Assembly (NCBI RefSeq): GCF_021440085.1
Contig: NZ_JAKCPW010000003.1
Span: forward strand, 372,001-436,000
Direction of reading: 5' to 3'
Origin: Dyadobacter sp. CY261
GTDB taxonomy: Bacteria; Bacteroidota; Bacteroidia; Cytophagales; Spirosomataceae
DNA length: 64,000 nt
Within the stretch, counting starts at the first letter, position 1; every line of letters begins with the position of its first letter. The position numbers and the translations under genes were made by a program. The notes beneath the pieces are model-generated. The model worked only from the letters and a program-made list of their open reading frames with translations. It made no database searches and was not told the DNA's origin. Positions 45,737-56,900 of the stretch are shown one piece after another.

Positions 45737-46317
45737 GAAGGCTCCGCGTTTTTGAAACGTTTGTACAGAAATAACTGCCACTTTTCCTCCGCCACTCCCG
45801 CTTTATCCATTTCAGCTCGGGCCAATGTAAAAAACAGATCGGAAAGCCGGTTGACGTAAGCCGGAATGGCTTCATGCACCTCGTCTGTCTTGATCAGCGA
45901 CACCAGCCTACGCTCTCCCCGCCGCATTTGCGTGCGCACCATATGGCATAATGCCGAAACTTCATTTCCCCCCGGCAATAGAAAATAATCCGATGGCGAA
46001 GTCATAGCCGCTTCCAGCGCATCGATCCATTCCTCACAAAAATTGGCCCCATCGATCGGCATCGGGTTTTTGTTCTCCTTTTTTGCATCCGACGGACGTG
46101 CAAGGTGCGACATCATGTCCATCAGGTCTTTTTGGATTTTATGCAAATTCTGCTGCCACTCGTGTCCGTTCCCTAATTTCACGCGCAACAACCCGATCGT
46201 CGAGTTAGCCTCATCGAGCGTCCCGATGCATTCGATCCGAACATCATCTTTGCTTACCCGACTGCCGCCAAACAGACCCGTAGTGCCCTTATCACCCTTT
46301 TTGGTATATATTTTCAT
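45733..46317 (-). CDS. pduO: PduO-type cob(I)alamin adenosyltransferase
   Basis: A 194-residue homotrimeric-type adenosyltransferase. The N-terminal ATP site is TKKGDKGTTGLFGGSRVSKDD, with the conserved TLDEANSTIGLLR nearby (key blocks KGDKGTTGLFGG and LDEANSTIG). The C-terminal RTQMRRGERRL contains the Arg pair lining the active site. It adds the upper adenosyl ligand. It starts one base after the btuF stop. Confidence 0.92.
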   Translation of the reverse strand: MKIYTKKGDKGTTGLFGGSRVSKDDVRIECIGTLDEANSTIGLLRVKLGNGHEWQQNLHKIQKDLMDMMSHLARPSDAKKENKNPMPIDGANFCEEWIDALEAAMTSPSDYFLLPGGNEVSALCHMVRTQMRRGERRLVSLIKTDEVHEAIPAYVNRLSDLFFTLARAEMDKAGVAEEKWQLFLYKRFKNAEPS

Positions 46318-47490
46318 TTAATTGATTGATTTATAGTAGATCAATTTGTGCTCAGGTAACAGCTCGGGATGGACAATATGGATCAAATCGGCGAGTACCA
46401 AATGCGGATTTACCGCACCGGATTCCCAATAATCGTTCGCTCCCTGCGCATTCATGCGGTTATTATAACTGTAAATGTGGTTGTTTTTGAAGGCCTTAAA
46501 GTCGGCATACCTGATGTCGCGGGCAAGCACATCCTTCTTGGTCTGAACGTTCCCAATACTCACATTCAGCCAGTAATCTGCCTCCAATGCGACAGGATAT
46601 ACTGTTTCAAAGCTTAACGGCAGGCTTCCGGTCGCTTTTGTATCGGACCAATGATAAGACGCCCCTGCATCCTGAAAAAAACGGTTCACATAGCTATCCC
46701 CGTTCGGTACATACCAGGCATCCCTTGAATTCATCCCGATAATGAGGCTTGGATGCGTTTTTACCTGACTCGTCAATTGCATTAGTTTCCTGTACTCCTT
46801 TTCAACGAAGGCAAATTTCCGGTTCACAAGATCTTCCTTGTTGATCAACGCGGCCATCAGCTTCACCCATTCCGCGCGGCCCAATGGCGTCGTCTCGACC
46901 CATTCCGAATTCACCATGACCGGTATCCCGGCCTGATACAGCGACTCGTACCGGCTCACTTTTGCAATCGGGCTCCCGGTTGCCATGACCAGGTCGGGAT
47001 GCATACCCACCAGCAGCTCTTCATTCAGCCCCTGATCCTTCCCCACCTCGGCAATTTTGCCGGATTTAATGCGACTGATGACTTTCGGAGAAGAAACATA
47101 ATTGAGATTTCCCATGCCTGATAGGATATCCTCACAACCCAGGAAACCCACCAGCCCAATGTGCAGCGACGACATGGCCACCATGCTCCGCACGGGAATC
47201 TCGATCACCTGGCTGTCTTTATAACCAATGGGCCGTGACGTCCCGCGTTGTACAAGTATATAAGTAAGCGTATCCGCCAGTTTCTCGAACGGGCTCATGA
47301 TTTTTACCACTTTATAATGCCCGTGATAAGTAATCGTAAAGCCTCTGGCGTGTGCCACCTTAACCTTTTCCGGAAACAGGTCTTTACCCGAATAATGAGA
47401 ATCGCTTTTCTCGTAAAGCGACGAAGAAGTGCTGCAACCGGCCATCCAGCCGCACAGCAGAAGAACTGCAAGTAGTTTTCTAACAATCAT
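46318..47490 (-). CDS. btuF: Cobalamin-type ABC substrate-binding lipoprotein (BtuF-like)
   Basis: A 390-residue class III periplasmic-binding protein. The lipobox MAGC puts the acylated Cys at 19. The helical-backbone fold shows GYKDSQVIEIPVRSMVAMSSLHIGLVGFLG and KIAEVGKDQGLNEELLVGMHPDLVM (key blocks GFLGCEDIL and MHPDLVM). It is probably specific for corrinoid given the riboswitch just upstream and the operon. No BtuC permease or BtuD ATPase is near, so the partners must lie elsewhere. Confidence 0.85.
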   Translation of the reverse strand: MIVRKLLAVLLLCGWMAGCSTSSSLYEKSDSHYSGKDLFPEKVKVAHARGFTITYHGHYKVVKIMSPFEKLADTLTYILVQRGTSRPIGYKDSQVIEIPVRSMVAMSSLHIGLVGFLGCEDILSGMGNLNYVSSPKVISRIKSGKIAEVGKDQGLNEELLVGMHPDLVMATGSPIAKVSRYESLYQAGIPVMVNSEWVETTPLGRAEWVKLMAALINKEDLVNRKFAFVEKEYRKLMQLTSQVKTHPSLIIGMNSRDAWYVPNGDSYVNRFFQDAGASYHWSDTKATGSLPLSFETVYPVALEADYWLNVSIGNVQTKKDVLARDIRYADFKAFKNNHIYSYNNRMNAQGANDYWESGAVNPHLVLADLIHIVHPELLPEHKLIYYKSIN

Positions 47491-47519
47491 TTAGTCATCG
47501 GCCTTTCTTCCGAAAGCCA

Positions 47520-47735
47520 TGTTAGCAAAGTTTTGCAGGCAGGTCTTCTGACTCGTCCAACTCTTGCGCCTTCCCGGAAGTAATTTCGAATAATTGAATA
47601 AAACATTCGGTCATTCAGTCATTCGAAACTGATTCCAGTGACATTCTACAAGAGCCTCTTAATGAACTCACAGCAGCGGAGACTGTTCCGGATTCACACC
47701 GGATTCCCTTTTAATCACGCGAAATGCGTGTACCT
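47520..47735 (-). ncRNA. Cobalamin riboswitch upstream of btuF
   Basis: On the minus strand the conserved parts appear in order: AAAAGGGAATCC, GGTGTGAATCCGGAACAG, the B12 box CCGCTGCTGTGAG (47666-47679), and the terminal GAGTCAGAAGACCTGCC (about 47537-47553). A variable hairpin with arms like TTTCGAAT/ATTCGAAA interrupts the middle. It ends about 30 bases before btuF, so it probably represses btuF-pduO-cobUTSC when B12 is sufficient. Confidence 0.93.
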
Positions 47736-47744
47736 GGTTGGCGG

Positions 47745-47752
47745 CAAAACTA
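47745..47752 (-). promoter_or_regulatory. Bacteroidota-type -7 box for the btuF riboswitch transcript
   Basis: TAGTTTTG on the minus strand matches TAnnTTTG and lies just upstream of the riboswitch 5' end. Confidence 0.5.
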
Positions 47753-47802
47753 GCAATATTTTATTGCTTATCATTGCATGCATTCATTTCCACACACGCT
47801 GC

Positions 47803-48687
47803 ATGAAACGAGATGACACCCTCTGGAAATCAATTCTGGAAGATATTTTCGACGACTTCCTGCTTTTCTTTGATCCGCAAGCCGACGCGATATTCGATTT
47901 TTCGAAAGATTTTGAGTACCTGGACAAAGAACTGGAACAATTATTCCCACCGGAGGATAATTTATACCAAACCCGCTTTGTCGACAAACTTGTAAAAGTG
48001 CATTGCAAAAACGGCGACAATGAATGGATCCTCGTGCATATCGAAGTACAAGGCTATCACGATCCGCATTTTAGTCAGCGGATGTTCACATACTATTCAC
48101 GCATTCTGGACAAGTACAACAAGCCGGTCACGGCGTTCGCCATTTTTACGGATGGAAATGAGGCCTTTCGTCCTTGTGAATATTACCGGGAATTTATGGG
48201 AACAAGTATTCTGTACCGATATAATGCCTTCAAAATTCTGGATCAGGATGACGAAATGTTGCGGGATAGCAACAATCCATTTGCGATCGTGATATTGACA
48301 GTTAAGACTGCGCTAAAACGCAAATCCCTCAATGAAGATGAGCTCCTTGATCTAAAAATCGAGCTGACCAAAAGTTTACTGGAAAAGAACTTTCTAAAGC
48401 ATAAAATCAGAAAACTAATGGCATTTCTGCGTTACTACGTGCGCTTTGAAAAGTATGAGACTGTTGCTAAATTTGATCAAGTACTCGATGCATTAACGAA
48501 ACGAACCAAGAATATGGGAATTGAAGAATTTTTGCTGGATAGAGCCAAAAAAGAGGGCCAATATGAAAAATCCCTGGAAATCATCCGGAAACTCTTGAAA
48601 GACAAAGTCTACTCAATTGAGGAAATCGCGAGGGTGGTGGGTGAGCCAATCGACCTTATTAATAAAATACGGCTTGGGAACCAATGA
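47803..48687 (+). CDS. Rpn-family PD-(D/E)XK nuclease (transposase-like)
   Basis: A protein of about 294 residues. It resembles Rpn/YhgA-type recombination-promoting nucleases: core DKLVKVHCK and ILVHIEVQGYHDPHF with the E-x-Q of the PD-(D/E)XK fold, FTYYSRILDKY after it, and a C-terminal LLDRAKKEGQYEKSLEI helix. ATG 47803 is chosen (MKRDDTLWK); the open frame to 47638 runs antisense through the riboswitch. It lies opposite in strand to all flanking cob genes and its stop touches that of cbiB. No terminal repeats were found. Confidence 0.85.
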   Translation: MKRDDTLWKSILEDIFDDFLLFFDPQADAIFDFSKDFEYLDKELEQLFPPEDNLYQTRFVDKLVKVHCKNGDNEWILVHIEVQGYHDPHFSQRMFTYYSRILDKYNKPVTAFAIFTDGNEAFRPCEYYREFMGTSILYRYNAFKILDQDDEMLRDSNNPFAIVILTVKTALKRKSLNEDELLDLKIELTKSLLEKNFLKHKIRKLMAFLRYYVRFEKYETVAKFDQVLDALTKRTKNMGIEEFLLDRAKKEGQYEKSLEIIRKLLKDKVYSIEEIARVVGEPIDLINKIRLGNQ

Positions 48688-49620
48688 CTACCGCGCAACA
48701 TAAAATAGCATGATCAAAACGGCCATTCCAATGCAAACGAGTTGATTAACAGTGCTTGCCTTTACAATTTCGGCCGGTCCCATAAACCTGTCATTCTCCC
48801 CAATAAACGGCTTCTCCACTAGTTTCCCATGATACACATTCGGCCCGCCGAACCTGCAATTCAAGATGCCCGCCAGTGCAGCTTCGGGATATCCGGCATT
48901 AGGGCTTTTATGTTTACCTCCATATTTAATTATAAATTTTAGCCCTCTTCTACTTCCCGTCACCAACACCATCAACAGCGCCGTAAGCCGAGCTGGAATA
49001 AAATTAGCAACGTCGTCCATACGCGCGGCAAACTTCCCGAACCACTCGTAACGGTCGTTGCGGTAGCCAATCATCGAATCCATGGTGTTGATCATCTTGT
49101 AGGCCATCATCCCCGGGACACCCGCAATGGCGTAGTAGAATAATGGCGCAATTACACCGTCGCTCAGGTTTTCGGACATGGTTTCCAGCACCGCAATGCG
49201 AATCTGCTGCGTGCTAAGTTGTGAAGTATCTCTTCCAACAATCCGCGAAAGTTGCTTCCTACCAGCTTCCAGACCTTCGGTTTCCAGCACTGAAAAAACC
49301 TTTTTGCCTTCGGCAATCAGTGAATGGTTTGCCAGACCATAATAAACCCAGATACTATTAATAATGAGATACAAATAGGGTACTCGGCGCAATAGAAAAT
49401 CCAATCCCAAAAAGAAAAAAAACACCGCTAAAACCGACAGGAAAGCCAGTGTAGCACCTTTACAAAACCTGAAACTTCCGCGGTTCAGAAGTTTCTCTCC
49501 CAACGCAATGGCATTGCCGAAAACACGCACCGGATGGGGCCAATGATCAGGGTCGCCAAGCCACAAATCCAGCAAATAGCCTGCGATTAACGGCAGGATC
49601 AATAGTAAAGCGTCTGCCAT
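48688..49620 (-). CDS. cbiB: Adenosylcobinamide-phosphate synthase CbiB
   Basis: A 310-residue membrane protein. The N-terminus GYLLDLWLGDPDHWPHPVRVFG contains the conserved block GDPDHWPHPVR, and later are SMIGYRNDRYEWFGKFAARMDDVANFIPARL (key block MDDVANFIPARL) and SPNAGYPEAALAG. It attaches the aminopropanol arm to adenosylcobyric acid. The start overlaps the cobD stop by 22 bases. It ends the right-hand cobalamin operon. Confidence 0.93.
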   Translation of the reverse strand: MADALLLILPLIAGYLLDLWLGDPDHWPHPVRVFGNAIALGEKLLNRGSFRFCKGATLAFLSVLAVFFFFLGLDFLLRRVPYLYLIINSIWVYYGLANHSLIAEGKKVFSVLETEGLEAGRKQLSRIVGRDTSQLSTQQIRIAVLETMSENLSDGVIAPLFYYAIAGVPGMMAYKMINTMDSMIGYRNDRYEWFGKFAARMDDVANFIPARLTALLMVLVTGSRRGLKFIIKYGGKHKSPNAGYPEAALAGILNCRFGGPNVYHGKLVEKPFIGENDRFMGPAEIVKASTVNQLVCIGMAVLIMLFYVAR

Positions 49621-50621
49621 TCCTTTAATGCATTGACCATCTTGTCATTGTCCTCTGGCCGCTGTGTCGCAAGCCGGAAATGTTGGCGCGTTAAACCACG
49701 AAAATTACCGGCGTCGCGGATAAGGAGGCCGTGTTTATCAAGCAGAAATTCCTTCAACTGGGCAGCATTCCGCACCAATGTCCGGGCCAGAAAGAAATGC
49801 GTGTCACTATCCATTACTTCGAGACATTCCAGCTTGCATAATTCTTGAACGAACATTCTTTTATCGGACAGCAACTGCTTTATCGGCGGCTGGACCTTAT
49901 CAAAATGGTCATAAATGAAATGCCCTGCACCTATCGCGAGCGTATTTACTGTCCAGGGTTGTTTGATATTGACAAGTTGCCCGACCCAATCTTCTCTCGC
50001 AAGCAGGTAACCAAGCCGCATGCCCGGGATTGCGTAGACTTTTGTCAGTGAGCGCATTACCAACAAGTTGGGAAATTTCGATACCAGCGATAAGACAGCG
50101 ATTTGATCTTCTGTGAAATCTACAAACGCTTCGTCTACCACGAACAGGCATTGGGGATTCAGTTTCAACCAATATTGCAAATCCTGAAAAACCTGTCCGG
50201 TCGGGTTATTAGGACTGCAAATGAATACGAGATCGCTCTTCAGTCTCGGCAATTCCAATGCATCCTGCCAGTTCAGGCTCGTTATTTCATGATCGAATGC
50301 CAGGCACGCATCCTCATACTCCGCAAAGGACGGTATGACAATCGTTGTCCGTTTGCCGGTGAACAGCTGGGCGATCAGGTAAATGCTCTCTATCGTTCCG
50401 TTACATACCAGAATTTGTTCGGCAGGCACCTGATGGTGACGGGCAATTTTCTCCCGCAAACTTTCGGCGAGAACTTCGGGGTAGCGGTTTACTTCGTTCC
50501 AGCGCTCAAAAACATATTCTTTCAATCCGGCAGGTTCGCCTCCGTACCAGACATTTGTACTAAAATCCGCAACAACTTTCGTTCCGTAACGATAACCATC
50601 GTCGCCATGGCCGTGTAACAT
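49599..50621 (-). CDS. cobD: PLP-dependent threonine-phosphate decarboxylase CobD-like
   Basis: A 340-residue fold-type I aminotransferase-like enzyme. FSTNVWYGGEP replaces the usual N-terminal substrate loop, CNGTIESIYLI is the phosphate-binding part, FICSPNNPTGQ precedes PLP, and VMRSLTKVYAIPGMRLGYL carries the Schiff-base Lys. It resembles histidinol-phosphate aminotransferase, but the operon position between cobQ and cbiB supports L-threonine-O-3-phosphate decarboxylase. Gap of three bases after cobQ. Confidence 0.87.
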   Translation of the reverse strand: MLHGHGDDGYRYGTKVVADFSTNVWYGGEPAGLKEYVFERWNEVNRYPEVLAESLREKIARHHQVPAEQILVCNGTIESIYLIAQLFTGKRTTIVIPSFAEYEDACLAFDHEITSLNWQDALELPRLKSDLVFICSPNNPTGQVFQDLQYWLKLNPQCLFVVDEAFVDFTEDQIAVLSLVSKFPNLLVMRSLTKVYAIPGMRLGYLLAREDWVGQLVNIKQPWTVNTLAIGAGHFIYDHFDKVQPPIKQLLSDKRMFVQELCKLECLEVMDSDTHFFLARTLVRNAAQLKEFLLDKHGLLIRDAGNFRGLTRQHFRLATQRPEDNDKMVNALKEWQTLYY

Positions 50622-50624
50622 ACC

Positions 50625-52100
50625 TTATTCAGCTATACTTTTGTAAATCAAATCCATATCGATATGCTCGCGCAGTAGATCCGCCAGCTTGTCGTATTGC
50701 TGCTCCTTAAATTGCTGATAGTCATAGTGCATTCCCTTCTCGCTGGTGTACGGAGCCAAAATGCTTTCGATCACCACTTCATTATCCAGAATGCCATGCA
50801 GATAAGTGCCCCACGTTCGCGCATTGAGATAGTACCCGTCCTTGCGCCCATCGGCTAATGTAGCTACCGCATTACCCGCTTTCAATGCAGTGGTTTCTCC
50901 CATATGGATTTCATATCCCAAACAGACTTCACCATTCTCTCTGAAATCAAAAGCACACTGCAATGTCGTTTTTTCAGCTTGCAGAACGGTTTTCACAGGT
51001 AACAGGCCCAATCCAGGCATTTCCTCTATTTCACCTTCTATATGGAGCGGGTCGAGAATGTTTTCGCCAAGCATCTGATACCCGCCGCAAATCCCAATCA
51101 GCGTCCTACCCGCTCTGTGGGCGTTGTAAATCGATTCTGCAACACCATTGTTTTTGATTGCCAGCATGTCGGCAATGGTATTCTTACTGCCCGGAATGAT
51201 GATGACCGAGGCTTTGGCAATTTCCGAAGGCTCATTGGTATAATACAAATTCACTCGCGGGTCTTTCTCGAGACGGTCGAAGTCTGTAAAATTCGAGAGG
51301 CGTTTCAACAGGATCACGGCTACATTCACTTTTCCCTCTATTGCCGAGCGGTATTTTAATTCGAGCGACACCGAATCCTCCTGCTCAATATGAATATCTC
51401 TGAAATAGGGCAAAATACCCACCACAGGTAAACTTGTTAGCTCTTCCAACATTCGCTTTCCTTCTTCGAACAAGCGTCCATCACCCCGAAATTTGTTGAT
51501 AATAATGCCCTTCATACAGGCTCGTTCCTCCTCCGTAAGCAATGCAATGGTGCCATAAACGCTACCGAAAACACCGCCCTTATCAATATCGGCGATCAGG
51601 TAGGTTGCCGCACCCGCGTGCGCGGCCATTCGGAGATTAGTTATATCCCGATGTTTGAGATTTAGCTCGGAAATACTGCCTGCTCCCTCCATCACGATCG
51701 GAGAATACCTGGTCGCAAGCCGGTCAAATGCATCCTTTACTGCCGAAAAGAGCTCGCGACGGTCGTTGACCATGAAATACTCGTAAGCCGACTGATTACC
51801 AACCGGTTTACCATTCAGGACTACCTGTGATAATTTGTCGCTCGTCGGTTTCAGCAACACCGGGTTCATGTCCGATTCGCAGGGAATTTGTGCCGCTTCG
51901 GCCTGGACGGCCTGCGCGCGTCCCAGTTCGAGGCCGTCCGCTGTCACAAAGCTGTTAAGCGACATATTCTGGGCCTTGAATGGCGCTGGTTGATAGCCGT
52001 CTTGCTTGAAAATCCTGCAAAAACCGGCTGCAATTACACTTTTGCCAACGTCGGAGCCGGTCCCGACAAACATGATGGGCCGTAGCTTTCTGGTGTCCAT
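50625..52100 (-). CDS. cobQ: Cobyric acid synthase CobQ
   Basis: A 491-residue ATP-dependent amidase. The N-terminal P-loop-like region GTGSDVGKSVIAAGF and APFKAQNMSLNS bind ATP, and a class I glutaminase-like domain has nucleophile GICGGYQMLG and final His in TYLHGILDN. It amidates adenosylcobyrinic acid a,c-diamide at four positions. Starts five bases after the chelatase gene. Confidence 0.95.
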   Translation of the reverse strand: MDTRKLRPIMFVGTGSDVGKSVIAAGFCRIFKQDGYQPAPFKAQNMSLNSFVTADGLELGRAQAVQAEAAQIPCESDMNPVLLKPTSDKLSQVVLNGKPVGNQSAYEYFMVNDRRELFSAVKDAFDRLATRYSPIVMEGAGSISELNLKHRDITNLRMAAHAGAATYLIADIDKGGVFGSVYGTIALLTEEERACMKGIIINKFRGDGRLFEEGKRMLEELTSLPVVGILPYFRDIHIEQEDSVSLELKYRSAIEGKVNVAVILLKRLSNFTDFDRLEKDPRVNLYYTNEPSEIAKASVIIIPGSKNTIADMLAIKNNGVAESIYNAHRAGRTLIGICGGYQMLGENILDPLHIEGEIEEMPGLGLLPVKTVLQAEKTTLQCAFDFRENGEVCLGYEIHMGETTALKAGNAVATLADGRKDGYYLNARTWGTYLHGILDNEVVIESILAPYTSEKGMHYDYQQFKEQQYDKLADLLREHIDMDLIYKSIAE

Positions 52101-52105
52101 TTAAT

Positions 52106-53950
52106 TTAAATAACGATCCGCTCCGAAACGGTTTCCATAACCTGATCAGCTGAAAGCTCCTCCAATGACAAATATTCTGCGCCCAACGCTTCCGCCAAAG
52201 TTCTTGCTTTCCCATAACGGACATAACCACTTTCAGTATCCAACACCAGGGCCTGACAATTCAACTCCCGGGCGATTTGCAACGACTGCCCCCATGCGTC
52301 GCCGTTTCCTCCTTGCAAAGGTACATTAGCCTTCCCATCGCTCAATATTACCAGGAATGGTTGAATTCCGCCTGCTCCGGGAAGCGCCGACAACATTTGT
52401 TCCGCGAGCTGCAATGCATGTGGCAATGGCGTACGCCCGCCAGTCGGAAGCTTTTCCAATGCCTGCTCAGCCAACTCCGTGCTACGTGTCGGTTCGAGCA
52501 AAACCGTAGCCTCTACCCCTCGGAATGAAATGACGGCAACCATATTTCGTTTTTGATAAGCGTCTTGTAGCAAATTCATTACACTTCCTTTTACAGCCTC
52601 CATACGCTTGCCAGCAGCCATGGAACCGGAGGCATCTACCACAAAAAGGATCAGGTGACCGGTCTTATCATTCCGGATTTTCTGATGCAAATCCTGCCTT
52701 TCAAATCCTGCACCATCCGGATCGCGTATTATCGAATGTAGGACGGTTTCAGTAACGGCAATATCCGTAACATGATCACTTTTGATTGCTCTGACCTGGT
52801 ATCCCTTCGTGGTTTGCTTAGCCTTTACGCTCCGCCCGTTCGAAAGATCCGAGCGTTCGGCAGACATAGTATTGAACAATTCAGGAACGTTTATTCCAGA
52901 ATAAATACCCACGATCTGTTCGTCTATATCTTCCCCGCACTCTCCGTCGTCGCATTTAGTATGATCATCCTCATGTTCAGCGTCCTCATTTGGGAGAGAA
53001 GAACTTAAACTGGATGGCTTGCCCTCTTTCGGGCTCAAATCATCTTGTTTGTCGTCCGAAGATTTATTGGGTTGTGGTGGCAATGCTTTCTTGCCCTTGC
53101 GATGCGTTAATACCAGCTCCGCTGCCTCGCGTACATCATCTGGCGTTACAGTCGTGCGATTATTCAATGCCGCAATCGTGAGCGCCGTTTTGTACATGAC
53201 AATGTCGCCCCGAAGACTGCTCACCCCCCATTCAATGCACAATTGGCTAATTATTTTCAGCAATCCGTCAGCCACTTGCACCGACGGCAGTAGCTGCTGA
53301 GCCCTGCTTATCTGCTCCTTGATAACCTCCTGACCACTGACCCACTGATCTACGAACCCCATCGGATCCCGCTCAAATGCGATCCTCCTTCGCACCACCT
53401 CCGTTCGCGCGTGCACATCGGTTTGCGCGCTCACTTCGACCATCATTCCGAAACGGTCGAGAAATTGTGGGCGAAGGTTTCCTTCCTCCGGGTTCATGGT
53501 GCCGATGAGCACAAACCTGGCCGGATGACTCACCGAAAGGCCTTCACGCTGCACGGTATTTACACCCGAAGCCGCCACATCCAGCAAAACGTCCACCAGA
53601 TGATCCGCAAGCAGGTTTACCTCATCGATATATAAAATCCCCTGATGTGCCCCCGCGAGCAGCCCGGGCAATAATTTCTTAGTTTTATTGGCAAGAATAG
53701 CTTCAATATCCAGACTGCCCAGCACACGGTCTTCCGACGCGCCTAGCGGCAGATCGACAAACGGCACCGACTCACCATGAGAGCCCAAAGGTGGCATTAC
53801 TGCCGCCAATCCGCGCACCGCCGTGCTCTTCGCCGTCCCTTTATCACCTTTGATCAGCACCCCGCCAATGCCAGGATTGATCGCACATAAAAGCAGCGCC
53901 TTTTTCAGTTTCTCCTGCCCAACTATGGCGGCAAACGGGTATAGTGTCAT
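52106..53950 (-). CDS. Fused chelatase ChlI/ChlD-like subunit for cobalt insertion
   Basis: A 614-residue fusion. The N-terminal AAA+ module has Walker [10 protein letters not shown] at ~35-43, Walker [12 protein letters not shown], and [12 protein letters not shown]. The middle is an acidic linker (~300-345). A C-terminal VWA domain has [17 protein letters not shown]. It resembles BchI+BchD of magnesium chelatase. Being between cobN and cobQ, it most likely powers CobN (cobaltochelatase), standing in for separate CobS/CobT ATPase subunits. Confidence 0.87.
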   Translation of the reverse strand: MTLYPFAAIVGQEKLKKALLLCAINPGIGGVLIKGDKGTAKSTAVRGLAAVMPPLGSHGESVPFVDLPLGASEDRVLGSLDIEAILANKTKKLLPGLLAGAHQGILYIDEVNLLADHLVDVLLDVAASGVNTVQREGLSVSHPARFVLIGTMNPEEGNLRPQFLDRFGMMVEVSAQTDVHARTEVVRRRIAFERDPMGFVDQWVSGQEVIKEQISRAQQLLPSVQVADGLLKIISQLCIEWGVSSLRGDIVMYKTALTIAALNNRTTVTPDDVREAAELVLTHRKGKKALPPQPNKSSDDKQDDLSPKEGKPSSLSSSLPNEDAEHEDDHTKCDDGECGEDIDEQIVGIYSGINVPELFNTMSAERSDLSNGRSVKAKQTTKGYQVRAIKSDHVTDIAVTETVLHSIIRDPDGAGFERQDLHQKIRNDKTGHLILFVVDASGSMAAGKRMEAVKGSVMNLLQDAYQKRNMVAVISFRGVEATVLLEPTRSTELAEQALEKLPTGGRTPLPHALQLAEQMLSALPGAGGIQPFLVILSDGKANVPLQGGNGDAWGQSLQIARELNCQALVLDTESGYVRYGKARTLAEALGAEYLSLEELSADQVMETVSERIVI

Positions 53951-53974
53951 TTCAATTTTAATTACAAATAATCC

Positions 53975-56900
53975 CTATTCTGCCCTTGATTCAAGCAGCG
54001 CCTCACTTTTGAGATACAAATTTTTCAAACCTTCCAGCGCTTCTTCTGAAGGCTTTTCCCAAAGCCCCCGCTGCGCCGCTTCCAGTAAACGCTCGGCAAC
54101 TGCGTGGAGCGCCCAGGGGCTGTTCTCTTCAAAAAACTGCTGCATGGCAGGATCCAGCGCGTAGGTTTCAGCCACTTTTTCATACATCCAATCGTCGACA
54201 ACGTGCGCAGTGGCGTCGTAACCGAAAAGGTAATCCACTGTCGCGGTAAGTTCCAGGGCACCTTTATAGCCATGTTTCTTGATGCTTTCAATCCATTTCG
54301 GATTCACGACTCTTGACCGGAAAACGCGCAACGTTTCTTCCTTCAAGTCCCTTACAACCGGACGAGCGGGATTTTGAGAATCACCAAAATAATGTCGCGG
54401 CTGCTGGCCCGTCAGATTACGGATCGTCGCGATCATACCGCCGTGAAATTGCAGGTAATCGTCGCTATCGAACAGGTCGTGCTCCCGGTTATCCTGGTTA
54501 TGCAATGCTACTTCGACGCTGGCCAGCCTTTGCGTAAATTCCTTTCGCGCATCCACTCCCTGCACGTTTCTGGAATAGGCATAACCACCCCAGTTGATGT
54601 AAACTTGTGCGAAATCACCGTCCGTTCGCCAGTTCTTTTCGTTGATCAGCGGCAGAATCCCGGCTCCGTAGCTACCCGGTGCTGCACCAAAAATGCGGAA
54701 TGCAGCCCGCTCCTCCGCCTCTTCAATGGGTAAAGAATCATCTTTTTGCAGCTCAGCAAGCTCCTTTAAATAATGCTTTTTAATAAAATTCATTTCCAAA
54801 GGCTCATCAGCGGCAATAACCATCTGCACTGCCTCGTCCATCAATTCGATCAAATGCGGGAATGCATCCCTGAAAAAACCGCTGATCCGTGTCGTGACGT
54901 CGATGCGCGGCCGCCCTAACTCTGCAATGCCGATCATTTGCAGTCCTGTAATCCGTCGGCTTTCGGCCTGCCATACGGGCTTTACACCCAGCAATGCCAA
55001 CACCTCAGCCACATCGTCCCCGTGCGTACGCATCGCACTGGTACCCCAAATGCTGATCCCGACACTTTCCGGGTATCGTCCGGTTTCTTTCCAATGGCGG
55101 TCGAGCACTTCTTTTGCTAACTGCTGGCCTACTTCCCACGCTGCTTTGGAAGGCAACACCCGTGGATCGACCGCATAAAAGTTCCTTCCTGTGGGCAGTA
55201 TATGGGCCATCCCACGCGTTGGTGCACCGCTCGGGCCGGCAGGAACATATCCACCGGAGAGCCCGTGCAGCAGATGAATAATTTCTTCATCCGTTCGTGC
55301 AAGATTGGGCACTAGCTCTTCTGCCATAAATTTCAATATCGCACGAAGGCCTGCCAACTGTGGCAAAGTCGGATTTTGATTGATCGCCTCGAATATGACA
55401 CGATCAATGGTTTTGGGATCAAATCTGTGATATTCGAAAAGCCTGATCAGGTGCAAGGCCATTTCATCCAGTACTTCCAACGCGTCGGCATGGGTCGCTA
55501 CCGGTCTGCCCGCCCATGACGCAAAAGCTTCCGGAAGCACCGGCAATCTTTGTCCTTTTTGTTGATGCAGTGTTTCAATATCAAAACCATGCAATGCAGC
55601 CAATGTGGCTTGCATACCTGGCACAGGGCCGTTAGGAAGACGTGTCAGGGATTGCAGCATATCGATTAGCGCATCGCCTACCGGCATTTCACCCAGCGTA
55701 TGCAAGCCGTTCCGGATCTGTGCAGCGCCCAGCTCACATAAATAGCCGTCGATATCCTCAATCAAATGCGCTATGTCTTTCCCGTCCATCTCCGCGAGGC
55801 CCACCGGTACACCTTCTGGCGTCATTTCATCATCCCAATCATGCTTATGGTCGCCGTGATCTCGGCTAAGCATGGCCGAAAGGTCGGCGTCGAGATTCGT
55901 TTGTTTGATGAGATCCCAAATTTGCCTTTGCAGCAATGGTAATTTAGAAGGATCGAGGCTTTCGACCTGATAATATTCATCCACGAGTTGGGTAAGCTGC
56001 GCGAGCTCGCCATAGCTGTCGGCCGACGTCATAGGCGGCGTCAAATGGTCAATGATGACCGCATGCGCGCGTCGTTTGGCCTGCGAGCCTTCACCGGGGT
56101 CGTTAATTATAAATGGGTAAAACAATGGCAAATCGCCCAAAAATGCATCCGGAAAGCAATTTTCAGATAACCCGATACCCTTTCCAGGCAGCCATTCCAA
56201 AGTGCCGTGCTTACCCACGTGCACAATCGCGTCGGCATCCCAGCTATCGCGGAGCCAGCGGTACAATGCATAATAATGATGGGTAGGTGGCAAATCAGGC
56301 TGGTGATAAATCGCGTCGGCGTCCATGCCATAGCCACGCGGCGGTTGCAAGGCTATAAATGCATTCCCCAAATCGAGCCCGGCGAGTGCAATATGGCCTT
56401 CATGCACATAGGTTTCACCAGGCGCAGGCCCCCATTGCTTCAGCATCTTTTGCTGCGCTGCTTCGGGCAACTCATTGAACCAATCTGCATACTGAGCAGC
56501 AGGCACCCGCGCGGCAGCCTGAGCGAGTTGTCCGGGCGTCAGGAAGTTCTCGTCATAGGCGCAAAGGTCGATCAACGCATGAATGAGTGCGGTGCCTGTT
56601 GGAGGCAATTCATCGATCCGGTAACCTTCGTCCTGCATTGCACTTAGGATATTGAGTAACGAAGCCGGTGCATCAAGCCCGACGGCGTTTCCGATCTGCG
56701 ATGCTTTGGTATTGGAATTGGTGAGAATGAATGCCACTTTTTTATCGGCATTCCGCAAATGTCTTAGCCGTGCAAAACGGATCGCCAGACTGGTAACTCG
56801 CTCAACGCGGTCCTCCAACGGCACATAGCCGCGTGCGTCCCTGCCCTTCTCCTTGAAAGAAACAGGAACGGTGATAATCCTGCCATCAAATTCGGGAATA

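Noticed and set aside
47638..47802. Upstream extension of the Rpn gene
   Set aside because: It reads antisense through the btuF riboswitch and has no family similarity; the ATG at 47803 gives the expected N-terminus.
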